From positions 54,580 through 118,579 of the forward strand of contig NZ_UFQB01000022.1 of the NCBI RefSeq assembly GCF_900496965.1: DNA of 64,000 bases. Direction: 5' to 3'. The notes under the pieces were generated by a model. The model searched no databases. It had not been told where the DNA came from and was given only the letters and a program-made list of their open reading frames with translations. The DNA comes from Achromobacter agilis (lineage in GTDB: Bacteria > Pseudomonadota > Gammaproteobacteria > Burkholderiales > Burkholderiaceae_B). The first letter of the stretch is position 1. Every line of letters begins with the position of its first letter. The position numbers were made by a program, and so were the translations under genes. Positions 32,882 through 41,885 of the stretch are shown here, one piece after another.

Positions 32882-34548
32882 GATGACTCCTCCACGAACC
32901 GCTGGCCGCGCTGGAAATCCCAATCGCGTCCTGGCGCGGCATTGATCAAGTCACGCGTGTACTGTTCGCGGGGCGTACGAAAAATATCCGAAGCAGCTCC
33001 GTATTCCACGACCTGGCCTCGCTGCATGACCATTATTTCGTCGCATATCTGCGCGGCGACCCTCAGATCGTGAGTAATGAACAATAGGGCCAGGTTTCTC
33101 CGGCTTTGGATGTCGGCCAGCAATTCGAGAACCTGAGCCTGAATGGACACATCCAGCGCCGACACGGCCTCGTCGGCCACAATCACATCGGGGTTCATCA
33201 TCAAGGCCCGGGCAATTGCGATGCGCTGCCGCTGTCCGCCGGAGAACTGGTGAGGGAACCGGTCCAGGCTGTTTCGTGGCAGCCCGACCGTCTCCAGCAG
33301 TTCGCCCGCTCGCGCAACGGCGCTTTCACGGGCTTCTCCAGTGTTCAGAGGCCCTTCGATCATGCTCTCGACGATGCGCAGGCGCGGATTGAGCGAGCGG
33401 TTCGGATCCTGAAACACCATTTGCACCGACATACGCGCCTTGGCCAATTCCCGGTTGTGGCGCAGGCGTGCAATGTCTTGGCCATTGACCACGATATGAC
33501 CATCGGAAGGATCCTCCAGGCGCAGTACGCAGCGTGCCACGGTGGATTTTCCGGAACCGCTTTCTCCGACGATGCCCAGCGTGCGCCCGCGCAAGAGCTC
33601 GAACTGGACATCGCGCACGGCATGCACGTTGTGTCCTGGCCGGCCCAGCAGCTTCGACAACGCCGAACGCATTTCGAAGCGCTTGTGCAGGCCTTTGACC
33701 TCCAGCACGGGCTTGCGGTCTCCCGCGCGCCGCGCCGCCCTGGGAGATAGCGAGGGAACGGCATGCAGCAGGTCTTTCGTGTAGTCCTTCTGTGGCCGGG
33801 ACAGGACATCCAGCACGGGACCGGATTCTTCGAGGCTACCTCGACGCATGACGCAGACCCGATCCGCAATGTCCACCACCACGCCCATATCGTGCGTAAT
33901 GAAGAGCACGGCCGTGCCTTGCTCAGCCTGCAGCTTCCGGATCAAGCTCAGGATCTGCTTCTGAGTCGTGACATCCAGCGCAGTAGTCGGTTCGTCTGCG
34001 ATCAGCAGCTTCGGCCGGAGCGCCAAGGCCATGGCGATCATGACTCGCTGGCGCTGCCCTCCGGACAATTGGTGGGGATAGCTTGCATAAAGTCGTTCGG
34101 GATCCGGCAATTGAACGGACGCGAATGCCGCCAGCGCCGCGGCCTTGCGCTCGGCCGGCCTCATTTTTGTATGCGCGCAATACACCTCGTCCATTTGCAG
34201 GCCGATCGGCAGCACCGGATTGAGCGCAGTCATCGGCTCCTGGAATATCATCGCCATTGTCGAGGCGCGCAGCGCACGGGTGCGCTTGCCCGAGGCGGTG
34301 AGTATGTTTTCGCCGTTGAGCAACACGCTTCCGCCCGTTACTTCCAACTCATCCTTGGGCAGAAGGTCCATGGTGACAAGCGAAGTCACCGATTTTCCCG
34401 AACCGCTTTCACCAACCAGGCACACCGTCTCGCCCGGGTAGATATCGAACGAGATTCCCTTGAGGATTTCCGTCGGCTTCCTGCCGCAGGTCTGTACTCG
34501 CAGATCGCGCACGGACAGAACAGGAGATACATCAGTGTTCGTCGCCAT
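32878..34548 (-). CDS. peptide ABC transporter, fused double ATP-binding protein (GsiA/DppDF-like)
   Basis: The 556-residue protein (ATG 34548, or GTG 34551) holds two complete ABC ATPase domains. Domain 1 covers about residues 10-265 (Walker A GESGSGKS, signature LSGGQRQR, Walker B LLIADEP); domain 2 about 285-545 ([23 protein letters not shown]). Both end in the oligopeptide-type extensions ([32 protein letters not shown]). Fusion of the DppD and DppF roles is common in this family. It is translationally coupled with the permease and nitrilase genes. Confidence 0.95.
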   Translation of the reverse strand: MATNTDVSPVLSVRDLRVQTCGRKPTEILKGISFDIYPGETVCLVGESGSGKSVTSLVTMDLLPKDELEVTGGSVLLNGENILTASGKRTRALRASTMAMIFQEPMTALNPVLPIGLQMDEVYCAHTKMRPAERKAAALAAFASVQLPDPERLYASYPHQLSGGQRQRVMIAMALALRPKLLIADEPTTALDVTTQKQILSLIRKLQAEQGTAVLFITHDMGVVVDIADRVCVMRRGSLEESGPVLDVLSRPQKDYTKDLLHAVPSLSPRAARRAGDRKPVLEVKGLHKRFEMRSALSKLLGRPGHNVHAVRDVQFELLRGRTLGIVGESGSGKSTVARCVLRLEDPSDGHIVVNGQDIARLRHNRELAKARMSVQMVFQDPNRSLNPRLRIVESMIEGPLNTGEARESAVARAGELLETVGLPRNSLDRFPHQFSGGQRQRIAIARALMMNPDVIVADEAVSALDVSIQAQVLELLADIQSRRNLALLFITHDLRVAAQICDEIMVMQRGQVVEYGAASDIFRTPREQYTRDLINAAPGRDWDFQRGQRFVEESS

Positions 34549-35420
34549 CACGCGCGGCCCTTCATCTTCGGATCCAGGCGATCGCGCAAGGCGTCACCCA
34601 GAAGATTAATCGAGAGAATGCACAACGAGAGCACCACCGCGGGCCAATAGACCAGCCAGGGCTTCATTGAGAAATAGACCCGGCCTTCCGCCATGATGTT
34701 GCCCCACGTCGGAATTTCCGAACTGATCCCGACGCCCAGGAAGGACAGTGCCGCCTCGGTCAGAATTGCCGACGCATAGATATAGGTGCCCTGCACGACC
34801 AGCGGCGCAATGGTGGAAGGCAGCAGGTGGCGGCGTATCAGTTTGAGGTTGGGCGTCCCGAGCAGGATGGCTGCATCGACATAGGTTTCCGCGCGAGCGG
34901 CGAGCACGCGCGACCGGACAAGCCGGACCACCTGGGGAATCTCGGGCAGCATGATCGCCACGATCACCGTCACGATCCCGCCCTTGATCAAGGCAACCAC
35001 GGCGATCGCCAGCAGAATCCCGGGGATGGCCATCAAGCCGTCCATCATCCGCATCAATATCGTGTCTACCGAACGGAACCAACCGGCCAATAGCCCCAGC
35101 GGAAGCGCCACGGCTATCGAGCCGACGGTCACCCCCGCGCCCACGAGCAACGACACCTGGGCGCCGTAGACCACACGCGAGTACAGGTCTCTTCCGAACG
35201 CATCCGTACCCAGCCACCAGATATCCGACGCCGGCTTCAATCGTTGAGCCGGGTTGATCTTGGTCGGCTCGAAATTAGCCAGCCAGGGCGCGGAGAACGC
35301 CATGATCACAATCAGCGCCAGGACAATCAGCGCCAGCACGGTGGTCCAATGGGGCGGGTTTTCCAGCAATCTGTGCCTGATTCCCCCTCGCGAGGGGGCC
35401 GTAGTAGCAAGCGCGCTCAT
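34548..35420 (-). CDS. peptide ABC transporter permease (DppC-like)
   Basis: The 290-residue protein starts at ATG 35420. It begins with the DppC/OppC N-terminal helix (TTVLALIVLALIVIMAFSAPWLA), followed by WWLGTDAFGRDLYSRVVYGAQVSL and the EAA-like loop ETYVDAAILLGTPNLKLIRRHLLPSTIAPLVV. About six membrane segments are present. The frame continues upstream of 35420, but that stretch lies inside the DppB-like gene and is noncoding in this frame. Four-base overlaps join it to both neighbours. Confidence 0.95.
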   Translation of the reverse strand: MSALATTAPSRGGIRHRLLENPPHWTTVLALIVLALIVIMAFSAPWLANFEPTKINPAQRLKPASDIWWLGTDAFGRDLYSRVVYGAQVSLLVGAGVTVGSIAVALPLGLLAGWFRSVDTILMRMMDGLMAIPGILLAIAVVALIKGGIVTVIVAIMLPEIPQVVRLVRSRVLAARAETYVDAAILLGTPNLKLIRRHLLPSTIAPLVVQGTYIYASAILTEAALSFLGVGISSEIPTWGNIMAEGRVYFSMKPWLVYWPAVVLSLCILSINLLGDALRDRLDPKMKGRA

Positions 35421-36361
35421 TGGTATCGAATCCTTGGATCGGTGATCGCGTAAGACAGGTCGACCAACAGATTGATGACGACATACGTCCCGGCAGTCAA
35501 AAGAATGATCGCCTGGATCAGCGGGTAGTCGCGCGCCAGCACGGCATCGACGACCAGTCTTCCCAAACCAGGCACATTGAATACGGTCTCGGTCACCACC
35601 ACGCCGGAAACCATCATGGCAAATCCGGTTCCGATCACGGTCAGGATCGGAATCGCCGCATTGCGCAATGCGTGACGAAACAAGACGGTGTATTCGGCGA
35701 GGCCTTTTGCGCGCGCGGTCCGCACGTAGTCCTCGCGCAGTACTTCGAGCATCGAGGCGCGGGTCATGCGGGCCACCAGAGCGATATAGATCGACGCCAA
35801 TGCCAGCGCGGGCAGGATGACACGGTGCGCAAATTGCCCGAAGCCCGCCGAAATCGGACGATAGCCCTGCACGGGAAACCAGTTCATCCGGACGGCAAAG
35901 GTACCAATCAAGATGTAGCCGATCACAAAGATCGGCACCGAAAAGCACACGACAGAGAACACCATGACCGCCCGATCCACGAGCTTTCCGTGTTGCCATG
36001 CGGCCAGCACGCCGAGAGGGACGGAAATCAGCACGGTCAATGCAATCGCCACCAGCGCCAACGCGAGCGTCGGCTCCAGCCGTTGGCCGATCATTTCGAT
36101 GACAGGCCGGTCCGAGATCAGCGAAGTGCCAAAGTCGCCGCTGAGGACGCTGGAAATCCAATGAATGAATTGCCGAGACAATGTGTCGTTCAGCCCGAGA
36201 TGCTCCCTGATCGCGGCGATCTGTTCCGGCGTTGCCTGATCGCCCAGGATCATTTGCGCAGGATCCCCGGGCGCCAGGCGCAAGAGCAGAAATACGAATA
36301 CGGCCACAAAGAGCATAACTGGCAAGGATGCCAGCACGCGCCGTAGAAAATAGGAAATCAT
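35417..36361 (-). CDS. peptide ABC transporter permease (DppB-like)
   Basis: The 314-residue permease has the N-terminal helix and the family sequence FLLLRLAPGDPAQMILGDQATPEQIAAIREHLGLNDTLSRQFIHW, then about five more membrane segments and the EAA loop EVLREDYVRTARAKGLAEYTVLFRHALRNAAIPILTVIG. It pairs with the DppC-like permease to form the channel. The start ATG 36361 lies 60 bp after the binding-protein stop, with a strong hairpin between the two genes. Confidence 0.95.
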   Translation of the reverse strand: MISYFLRRVLASLPVMLFVAVFVFLLLRLAPGDPAQMILGDQATPEQIAAIREHLGLNDTLSRQFIHWISSVLSGDFGTSLISDRPVIEMIGQRLEPTLALALVAIALTVLISVPLGVLAAWQHGKLVDRAVMVFSVVCFSVPIFVIGYILIGTFAVRMNWFPVQGYRPISAGFGQFAHRVILPALALASIYIALVARMTRASMLEVLREDYVRTARAKGLAEYTVLFRHALRNAAIPILTVIGTGFAMMVSGVVVTETVFNVPGLGRLVVDAVLARDYPLIQAIILLTAGTYVVINLLVDLSYAITDPRIRYQ

Positions 36362-36386
36362 GATTTACTCCATCGGCTCATCCGCA

Positions 36387-36411
36387 GAGGCGCCGCGATG
36401 CGCGGCGCCTC
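36387..36411 (-). other. stem-loop between binding-protein and permease genes
   Basis: An 11-bp perfect stem, GAGGCGCCGCG (36387-36397) and its complement (36401-36411), encloses a 3-base loop in the gap between the solute-binding gene stop and the permease start. No T-tract follows on the transcribed (minus) strand. Hairpins in this place commonly raise binding-protein mRNA over permease mRNA; that role is inferred. Confidence 0.62.
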
Positions 36412-36420
36412 CGGCCGGGA

Positions 36421-38004
36421 TTACTTGCGGATGTTCCAGAACAGGCTCAGCGGCCCTTCATTGGTGCCCTGTATGTTGCTGCGCCAGGCGCTGACCGAAC
36501 GGTATTCGCCGCCGTTGAAGTAGAACCCTTCATCCCAGGCGATTTGCTGGATCTCCTTGGCAATCTGCTTCTGGCTTTCCAGGTCCAGCGCCACAAGGTA
36601 CTTTGCTCGCAGCGCCTCGACCTGCGGACTGGTGCGCCAGCCCGCCCACACCTTGTCCTTGCCGGAACCGTCGATCAACGGATTGACCAGGGGATTCCAG
36701 ATACCGGAGACGCCCCACGCCGTGAAGAACATGTTCCAGCCGCCCTCCGCCACGGGGGCCCAGGAGTCCTTGCGCGCCTGCAGCGCGCCCCAATCCATCG
36801 GCACCACATTGACCTTGAAGCCGGCCTCGCGCAGCCGCTCGGCCGCCACGATCGGCTGCGTGCTCAGAATGGCGTAGTCGCTGGGCTGCATGATCATGAC
36901 GGGCGTGCCGTCATAGCCGGACTCCTTCAAAGCAGCCTTCGCCTTGGCCATGCGTTCTTCCGGAGTGCCCGCCAAATACTCGGCTCCCGCCTCGGAGGCC
37001 ATCGGAACCGAGCACCCGTAAACGGACGGGCACGTCTGGTAGTAGTTGGCGTCGCCGATGGCGGTCTGCAGGAACTGCTTCTGATCGAGCGCCAGTACGG
37101 CCGCGCGTCTGACTTTGGGATTGTTGAACGGAGGCAGGCGGTGATTGAATTGCCCCGTGATCTGCGAGCCCAGCGTTACCAGGGTTCCGATCTTTATGTC
37201 CGGGTTGCCTTCAAGCAGAGGCAGCAGGTCAATGGTCACCTGTTCCACGAAGTCGACGTCCCCGGCCTGCAGGGCGTTGAGCGTGGTCTGCATATCGGGC
37301 ATGCTCTTCATGACCACCTTATCGACATTGACCACCTTGCCGCCAGCCGTCCAGCTCGACGGCTCCGCGCGTGGCACGTAAGCCGTGTTCTTGGCATATA
37401 CGGCCTGGTCGCCGGCGCGGAACTGTTTGGGCAGGAACTTGAAGGGCCCCGACCCGATCATTTCGGGTATCTGCTGCCCGGCAGGCGTTTCCGCCAGGCG
37501 CTTAGGCATCATGAATGCCGGAACCGGGGACGGCTTCGCCAGCAATTCCAGCACGTGCCCGAACGGCTTCGACAAGGTGATGACCAGTTCCTTGTCGGAA
37601 GTCGCCTTGATGGAGGCAACGTGTTCCATCATCACCCGGCCGGCGCCGTCGTTGGCTCCCCAGCGCTTCAACGATGCCACGCAGTCCTCGGCGGTGACTG
37701 GGGTGCCATCATGCCACAGCAAGCCATCCCGCAGCTTCAGCGTATAGACCATCCGATCGTCGGAGACGGCGTAGTCCGCCATTTGAGGCTGGGGATGAAA
37801 CTTGGCATCCATGCCAAGCAATGTGTCGAACACCATGAAACCGTGCGTGCGCACGATTTGCGCTGTGCTGAGGATCGGATCGAGCACGCGCAGGGGAGCG
37901 GGGGGAACAACGGTCAACACTGTCTCGGCCGCCGACGCGGTGACGAACAGCGATCCGGCAAGCATTGCCAATGCAGCTAAACGGCCAATACTAAGAGGCT
38001 TCAC
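36421..38004 (-). CDS. peptide ABC transporter substrate-binding protein (SBP family 5)
   Basis: From GTG 38004 (TTG 38007 is alternative), with AGGAGAG upstream, the protein has about 527 residues. It has a signal peptide (LAALAMLAGSLFVTASAAE) and the SBP_5 pattern: VYTLKLRDGLLWHDGTPVTAEDCVASLKRW (DppA/OppA signature region), MIGSGPFKFLPKQ and NNPKVRRAAVLALDQKQF. It binds a peptide or related compound in the periplasm and delivers it to the DppB/C-like permeases. It heads the operon that ends with the nitrilase and M81 peptidase genes. Confidence 0.95.
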   Translation of the reverse strand: MKPLSIGRLAALAMLAGSLFVTASAAETVLTVVPPAPLRVLDPILSTAQIVRTHGFMVFDTLLGMDAKFHPQPQMADYAVSDDRMVYTLKLRDGLLWHDGTPVTAEDCVASLKRWGANDGAGRVMMEHVASIKATSDKELVITLSKPFGHVLELLAKPSPVPAFMMPKRLAETPAGQQIPEMIGSGPFKFLPKQFRAGDQAVYAKNTAYVPRAEPSSWTAGGKVVNVDKVVMKSMPDMQTTLNALQAGDVDFVEQVTIDLLPLLEGNPDIKIGTLVTLGSQITGQFNHRLPPFNNPKVRRAAVLALDQKQFLQTAIGDANYYQTCPSVYGCSVPMASEAGAEYLAGTPEERMAKAKAALKESGYDGTPVMIMQPSDYAILSTQPIVAAERLREAGFKVNVVPMDWGALQARKDSWAPVAEGGWNMFFTAWGVSGIWNPLVNPLIDGSGKDKVWAGWRTSPQVEALRAKYLVALDLESQKQIAKEIQQIAWDEGFYFNGGEYRSVSAWRSNIQGTNEGPLSLFWNIRK

Positions 38005-38295
38005 CAATCTCTCCTGTCATGCTCAAAAATTGCTGCCCCGGGACGGCCGGGAAGCCGTCGAGTGGTTTCGCGAAATGTCCGCAGCCCTATGGACCTGCAA
38101 GGCCCACGCAACCAAACAAACGTTTCTTAAATACGAGAATAAAATACAGTTGTATCACCGAGGGGCACACTAAAACACGGCGGCACGGCGCGGCGCCATA
38201 CAGACAAACCCTTGGGGCGCGCGCAGCCCTTCAGTAGCGGCCGAATCCGGAACCGCCCCTGTTCACAACATGTTTGATAGCGCGCGCCTGCAGGC
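38005..38295. promoter_or_regulatory. promoter region of the peptide-uptake operon
   Basis: The 291-bp gap lies between the binding-protein start and the next LysR gene stop. It holds an AT-rich stretch (38110-38160), the palindrome TTTCGCGAAA (38066-38075) and the dyad ATACA-GT-TGTAT (38144-38155). Either dyad might bind the nearby RpiR regulator; this is a guess. No gene was found. Confidence 0.45.
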
Positions 38296-39222
38296 CTAGC
38301 GCGGCTGAGCGGCCAGGTAGTCCTTCAAGGCCTGCACCAGCGCCGCGGCGGCGGGCGACAGGCTGCGGTTGCGGGCCGTGACCAGTCCGATGGAACGTTC
38401 AGCCACGGGGCCGATGAGCGGGCGCTGCACGATGCCGTTCTGCGCCACGGCGCCCGCGGCGATTTCCGGCAGCGCGGCGACGCCGAATCCGCATTCGACC
38501 ATGGCGACGATGGTGGTCAGGTGTTCGGCTTCGAATGCGGGCGCGAAGCGGATGCGGTTCTGCAGGAAGGCCCATTCGGTGTATTGCCGCACGCTGCTGG
38601 GCTGCACCATGGACACGTGCGCGGCGTCGGCCGTGTCGGCCCAGCGCAGCGGTCCGCGGGCGCGGGCCAGCGGATGGGCCTCGGGGATCAGCAACAGGAA
38701 GCTGTCGGACATCAGCGGCACATAGTGCAGGTCGGCGTGCTGGGGGTCGGCGGCCGTGAGCGCGAAGTCCACCTCGCCCGCGCGCACCAAATCGAAGGCC
38801 GGCCCCGACAGGGTATCGCGCACCTTCAGGGCCACCAGGGGATGGGCCTGCCGGTACGCCATGAGCACGCGCGGCAGCAACCGCGCGGCCACCGAAGGCA
38901 AGGCGGCCACCGAGACCTGCCCCTGCTCCGCGTTGACGATGCCGCTGACGGCCGCCACGGCATCGCGGAACGCCACCTGCAGATTGGCGGCCTGCTGCAT
39001 GAAGACTTCTCCTGCCGCGGTGAGCCGGACGGTGCGCGTGGTGCGGTCGAAGAGGCGCACGCCCAGGGCGTCTTCGATGCGCTGTACCTGCGTGGACAGG
39101 GCCGATTGCGACAAGTGCAGCTGCGCGGCCGCCTGGCGGAAGTTGAGCGTGCGGCCCAGGACCAGCGTCGTGTCGATATCGCGCATCGAAAGGTTGATCT
39201 GCATGGGGCTCGCCATCTTCAT
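38296..39222 (-). CDS. LysR family regulator, divergent from dehydrogenase/BKACE pair
   Basis: The product has 308 residues from ATG 39222 (in-frame ATG at 39204 is possible). The winged helix is DIDTTLVLGRTLNFRQAAAQLHLSQSALSTQVQRIEDALG, followed by a standard effector domain. The gene diverges from the hydroxyacyl-CoA dehydrogenase-like/BKACE operon. The dyad TGATT-N4-AATCA at 39258-39271 is a candidate operator. Confidence 0.92.
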   Translation of the reverse strand: MKMASPMQINLSMRDIDTTLVLGRTLNFRQAAAQLHLSQSALSTQVQRIEDALGVRLFDRTTRTVRLTAAGEVFMQQAANLQVAFRDAVAAVSGIVNAEQGQVSVAALPSVAARLLPRVLMAYRQAHPLVALKVRDTLSGPAFDLVRAGEVDFALTAADPQHADLHYVPLMSDSFLLLIPEAHPLARARGPLRWADTADAAHVSMVQPSSVRQYTEWAFLQNRIRFAPAFEAEHLTTIVAMVECGFGVAALPEIAAGAVAQNGIVQRPLIGPVAERSIGLVTARNRSLSPAAAALVQALKDYLAAQPR

Positions 39223-39257
39223 TGATCCGATTTAACGATCATTCTATCCAAAAAATC

Positions 39258-39271
39258 TGATTCATCAATCA
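39258..39271. promoter_or_regulatory. candidate LysR operator (TGATT-N4-AATCA)
   Basis: A 14-bp dyad with perfect 5-bp arms lies 36 bp from the LysR start and 53 bp before the dehydrogenase start. It fits a LysR site in position and symmetry. FNR-type reading is unlikely, as the arms lack the TTGAT order. Confidence 0.42.
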
Positions 39272-39323
39272 AACGGGCTTCTCTACACTCGGCCCCAGCG
39301 TAGTTTCAGACAAGGAGCAAACC

Positions 39324-40286
39324 ATGCAGACGGACGCGAAAGCGCTGCCCAATCCGGGCGCGGCGCACGCGGTGGTGGTGGGCGGCGGCACGATGGGCGC
39401 CGACGTCGCCGTGGTCTTGACCCGCGCGTCCTGCCGGACGACGGTGATCGAGTCGAACGCCCAGCGCGCGGCGGGCCTGCCCGCCCGCGTCGCGGAAAAC
39501 CTGGACACCATCGGCCGCAAGGAGAACGCCGCCCTGCTCGCCACGGCGCCGGACCTGGACGACGTGGACTGGTCCACCGTGGACCTGGTCATCGAGTGCA
39601 TCCCGGAGCGCCTGGACATCAAGCAGGCCTTGTTCGCCGACCTGGAACGGCGCGCCCGGCCGGACGCCATCCTGGCCAGCAACAGTTCCAGCTTTCCGAT
39701 CAGCGCGATCAGCCAGGGCCTGGCCACCCGCGGCCGCATGCTGGGCCTGCATTTCTTCATGCCCGCGCACCTGGTGCCGCTGGTCGAGGTGGTGCTGGGC
39801 GAGGCCAGCGACTCCGCCTGCGCGGACACGCTCATCGCCTTCATGCGGCGCTGCGGCAGCGTGCCGGTAAGGGTGGGCCAGGACCTGCCCGGCTTTCTGG
39901 CCAACCGGCTGCAGCATGCGCTGTCGCGCGAGGCCTTCGACCTGATCGACCGCGGCATCGCGTCGCCGGAGGACGTGGACGCGGCCGTTCGCTTCGGTTT
40001 CGGCTTCCGCTTCCTGGCGGCCGGCCCCGTCATGCAGCGCGACCACGCGGGCATCGACGTGCACGCCGCCGCCGGCGCGACCATGTATCCCACCTTCTGC
40101 AACGCCGACCATCCAGCCCGCTGCCTGACCGAGCGCGCGCAGGACGGCCGCCACGGGATGAAGGCCGGCGAAGGCTTCTATGCCTGGACGCCCGAGACCA
40201 TCGCGGCCGAGCGCGCGCGCTATGACCGGCTGCTGCGCGCCGGCCTGGACCTGATCGCTCCCGAATTGCCGGAGATCCAGCCATGA
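39324..40286 (+). CDS. 3-hydroxyacyl-CoA/L-carnitine dehydrogenase-like protein
   Basis: The 320-residue protein (ATG 39324 behind AAGGAG) has the N-terminal NAD motif VVGGGTMGADVAVVLTRASC (about residues 18-37), then VDLVIECIPERLDIKQALFADLE, NSSSFPIS, LHFFMPAHLVPLVEVV (catalytic His) and LPGFLANRLQHALSREAFDLIDRGIASPEDVDAAVRFGFGFR. These fit 3-hydroxyacyl-CoA dehydrogenases and the related single-domain L-carnitine dehydrogenases. Coupling to a BKACE gene (4-bp overlap) supports oxidation of a 3-hydroxy acid to a 3-keto acid which BKACE then cleaves. The substrate is not proven. Confidence 0.9.
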   Translation: MQTDAKALPNPGAAHAVVVGGGTMGADVAVVLTRASCRTTVIESNAQRAAGLPARVAENLDTIGRKENAALLATAPDLDDVDWSTVDLVIECIPERLDIKQALFADLERRARPDAILASNSSSFPISAISQGLATRGRMLGLHFFMPAHLVPLVEVVLGEASDSACADTLIAFMRRCGSVPVRVGQDLPGFLANRLQHALSREAFDLIDRGIASPEDVDAAVRFGFGFRFLAAGPVMQRDHAGIDVHAAAGATMYPTFCNADHPARCLTERAQDGRHGMKAGEGFYAWTPETIAAERARYDRLLRAGLDLIAPELPEIQP

Positions 40287-41179
40287 GCCCGCAATACCGG
40301 AGCGCAAAGCACGCAGACAGTCCGGTGGGCGCCGCTCCCCTCGCCCGCGCCGCGCTGGCCGATTCGCCCGTCATCGTCACGGTGGCGCCCAACGGCGCCT
40401 ACAAGAAGGCCGCCGATCATCCGGCCGTGCCGCTGACCGCCGACGCCCTGGCGCGCGAGGCCCGGGCCTGCCTGGACTCGGGCGCCGCCATGATGCACAT
40501 GCACGTGCGCAAGCCCGACGGCAGCCATCTGCTGGACGCGCAGGCCTACCGCGACGCCCTGGCCGCCGTGCAGCGTGCCGTGGGCGACGAATTGCTGGTG
40601 CAGGTGACGAGCGAAGCCGCCGGCGTCTACAAGGCGGCCGAGCAGATCGCCCTGGTGCGCGAGCTGCGGCCCGAGGCAGTTTCCATCGGGCTGCGCGAGA
40701 TCGCGGTTCCGGATATTCCGGAGACGGAGCTGGCGGCCTTCCTGGCCTGGATCGCCGAGCGCCGGATCATGACGCAGATCATCCTGTACGACGAAGCCGA
40801 CGTGCAGCGCTGGCTGTCGCTGCGGCAGCGCGGGCTGGTGCCGCCCGGCGCCTGGTCGGTGCTGTTCGTGCTGGGCCGTTACAGCGCGGGCCAGACCTCG
40901 TCCGCCTACGACCTGCTGCCCTTCCTGGCCGCGTACGACCAGTCGCTGCCCTGGGCCGTCTGCGCCTTCGGCCCGGAGGAGAACGCCTGCGTCACCACCG
41001 CGGCGGCGTTCGGCGGCCACATGCGCGTCGGCTTCGAGAACAACCTGAAGCTGCGCGACGGCAGCCTCGCGCCCGGCAACTCGGCGCTGGTGCTGCAGGC
41101 GGCGCAAGGCGCACAGGCCCTGGGCCGGCCGCTGGCCACGGCGGCCGACGCCCGCCGGATCTACGGGGCGGTCCGTTAG
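40283..41179 (+). CDS. beta-keto acid cleavage enzyme (BKACE, DUF849)
   Basis: The 298-residue TIM-barrel protein shows BKACE marks: SPVIVTVAPNGAYKKAADHPAVPLT at about residues 28-52, the zinc-binding HMHVR (near 72-76), VQVTSEAAGVY, PEAVSIGLREIAVPD and the late HMRVGFENNLKLRDG with the conserved Glu. BKACEs transfer an acetyl unit from a beta-keto acid to acetyl-CoA, giving acetoacetyl-CoA or a CoA ester. Together with the preceding dehydrogenase, dehydrocarnitine-like substrates are plausible. A strong terminator follows. Confidence 0.92.
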   Translation: MSPQYRSAKHADSPVGAAPLARAALADSPVIVTVAPNGAYKKAADHPAVPLTADALAREARACLDSGAAMMHMHVRKPDGSHLLDAQAYRDALAAVQRAVGDELLVQVTSEAAGVYKAAEQIALVRELRPEAVSIGLREIAVPDIPETELAAFLAWIAERRIMTQIILYDEADVQRWLSLRQRGLVPPGAWSVLFVLGRYSAGQTSSAYDLLPFLAAYDQSLPWAVCAFGPEENACVTTAAAFGGHMRVGFENNLKLRDGSLAPGNSALVLQAAQGAQALGRPLATAADARRIYGAVR

Positions 41180-41205
41180 GATCCCCCGCGCGCGATCCTT
41201 GCAGC

Positions 41206-41241
41206 GGCCGGCGGATCTTCGGAATCCGCCGGCCTTTTTTT
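41206..41241 (+). terminator. intrinsic terminator after BKACE gene
   Basis: An 11-bp perfect GC-rich stem (GGCCGGCGGAT at 41206-41216 with 41224-41234), 7-base loop and seven T residues (41235-41241). It isolates the BKACE unit from the nap operon downstream. Confidence 0.93.
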
Positions 41242-41302
41242 GCCGCCGTTTCGTGCCGTTGCGCATCGCGCAGCGCCTGGCGCGGTTTGCCGTGCCGCAA
41301 CA

Positions 41303-41316
41303 TTGACGCCGCTCAA
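41303..41316. promoter_or_regulatory. candidate FNR/ANR box upstream of nap operon
   Basis: TTGAC-GCCG-CTCAA matches the FNR consensus TTGAT-N4-ATCAA except for the two inner bases (C for T and C for A), which keep the TTGA..TCAA core. It lies 70-83 bp before napE. The corresponding -10 region is not clear. Confidence 0.5.
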
Positions 41317-41385
41317 GGCCATCTGCTAAAAATCTCGACATCCGCACGTTAAACGCAATGCCCCAACGTCGTAGCGAGGTGGTGT

Positions 41386-41544
41386 GTGCAAAACGAGTCT
41401 GATGGCTATACAAAGCCGCAGGAACTCCGGAGTTTCCTGTTCCTGACGGCAGTCATGGCACCCGTCCTGTCGGTCATCATCGTGGCGGGCTACGGTTTCC
41501 TCGTCTGGTTCTATCAGATGCTCGCCGGCCCCCCCGGCAGCTGA
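41386..41544 (+). CDS. napE: periplasmic nitrate reductase small membrane subunit NapE
   Basis: A 52-residue protein starting at GTG 41386, with GAGG 6 bp upstream. After a short polar N-terminus (QNESDGYTKPQELRSFLFLT) a single transmembrane helix runs about residues 22-44 (VLSVIIVAGYGFLVWFY). Length, single helix and position ahead of napD and napA match NapE, a membrane protein of unknown precise role in some nap operons. It is too short for most gene-calling filters. Confidence 0.87.
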   Translation: MQNESDGYTKPQELRSFLFLTAVMAPVLSVIIVAGYGFLVWFYQMLAGPPGS

Positions 41545-41567
41545 CGCGACGCAGCGGAACCCCTCCC

Positions 41568-41885
41568 ATGCCAGCCCTTCCCCATTCCGCGCCGCCTGCG
41601 GCGCCGCCGGAGCTGCACATCGCCAGCCTGGTGGTGCACGCTGCGCCGCGCCGCCTGTCCGGCGTCCGCGAGGCGATCCTCGCCATCGCCGGCGCCGAAA
41701 TCCATGGCGCTTCCGACACCGGGAAACTGGTGGTCACCCTGGAAGCATCCTCCACCGACGACATGATGGCCCGGATCTCGGAGATCCAGCGCCTGGATGG
41801 CGTGCTGGCGTCGGCGCTGGTCTACCAGCACGCCGACACGCTGGACGCGATGAACGAGGAGATTGACGATGGCAATGGCTCGTAG
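41568..41885 (+). CDS. napD: NapD, chaperone for NapA Tat export
   Basis: The 105-residue protein has the ferredoxin-like NapD fold: [75 protein letters not shown]. NapD binds the Tat signal of NapA and holds it until cofactor insertion is complete. It overlaps napA by 17 bp. The first ~15 residues ([15 protein letters not shown]) are a proline-rich extension of no known role. Confidence 0.92.
   Translation: MPALPHSAPPAAPPELHIASLVVHAAPRRLSGVREAILAIAGAEIHGASDTGKLVVTLEASSTDDMMARISEIQRLDGVLASALVYQHADTLDAMNEEIDDGNGS

Noticed and set aside
35421..36161. N-terminal extension of the DppC-like permease to give a 537-residue protein
   Set aside because: The extra part is out-of-frame translation of the DppB-like gene; ATG 35420 gives the normal permease length and a 4-bp overlap with the upstream gene.
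36387..36411. Intrinsic terminator ending the binding-protein transcript
   Set aside because: The stem is not followed by a T-tract on the transcribed strand and the operon clearly continues; listed as a stem-loop instead.
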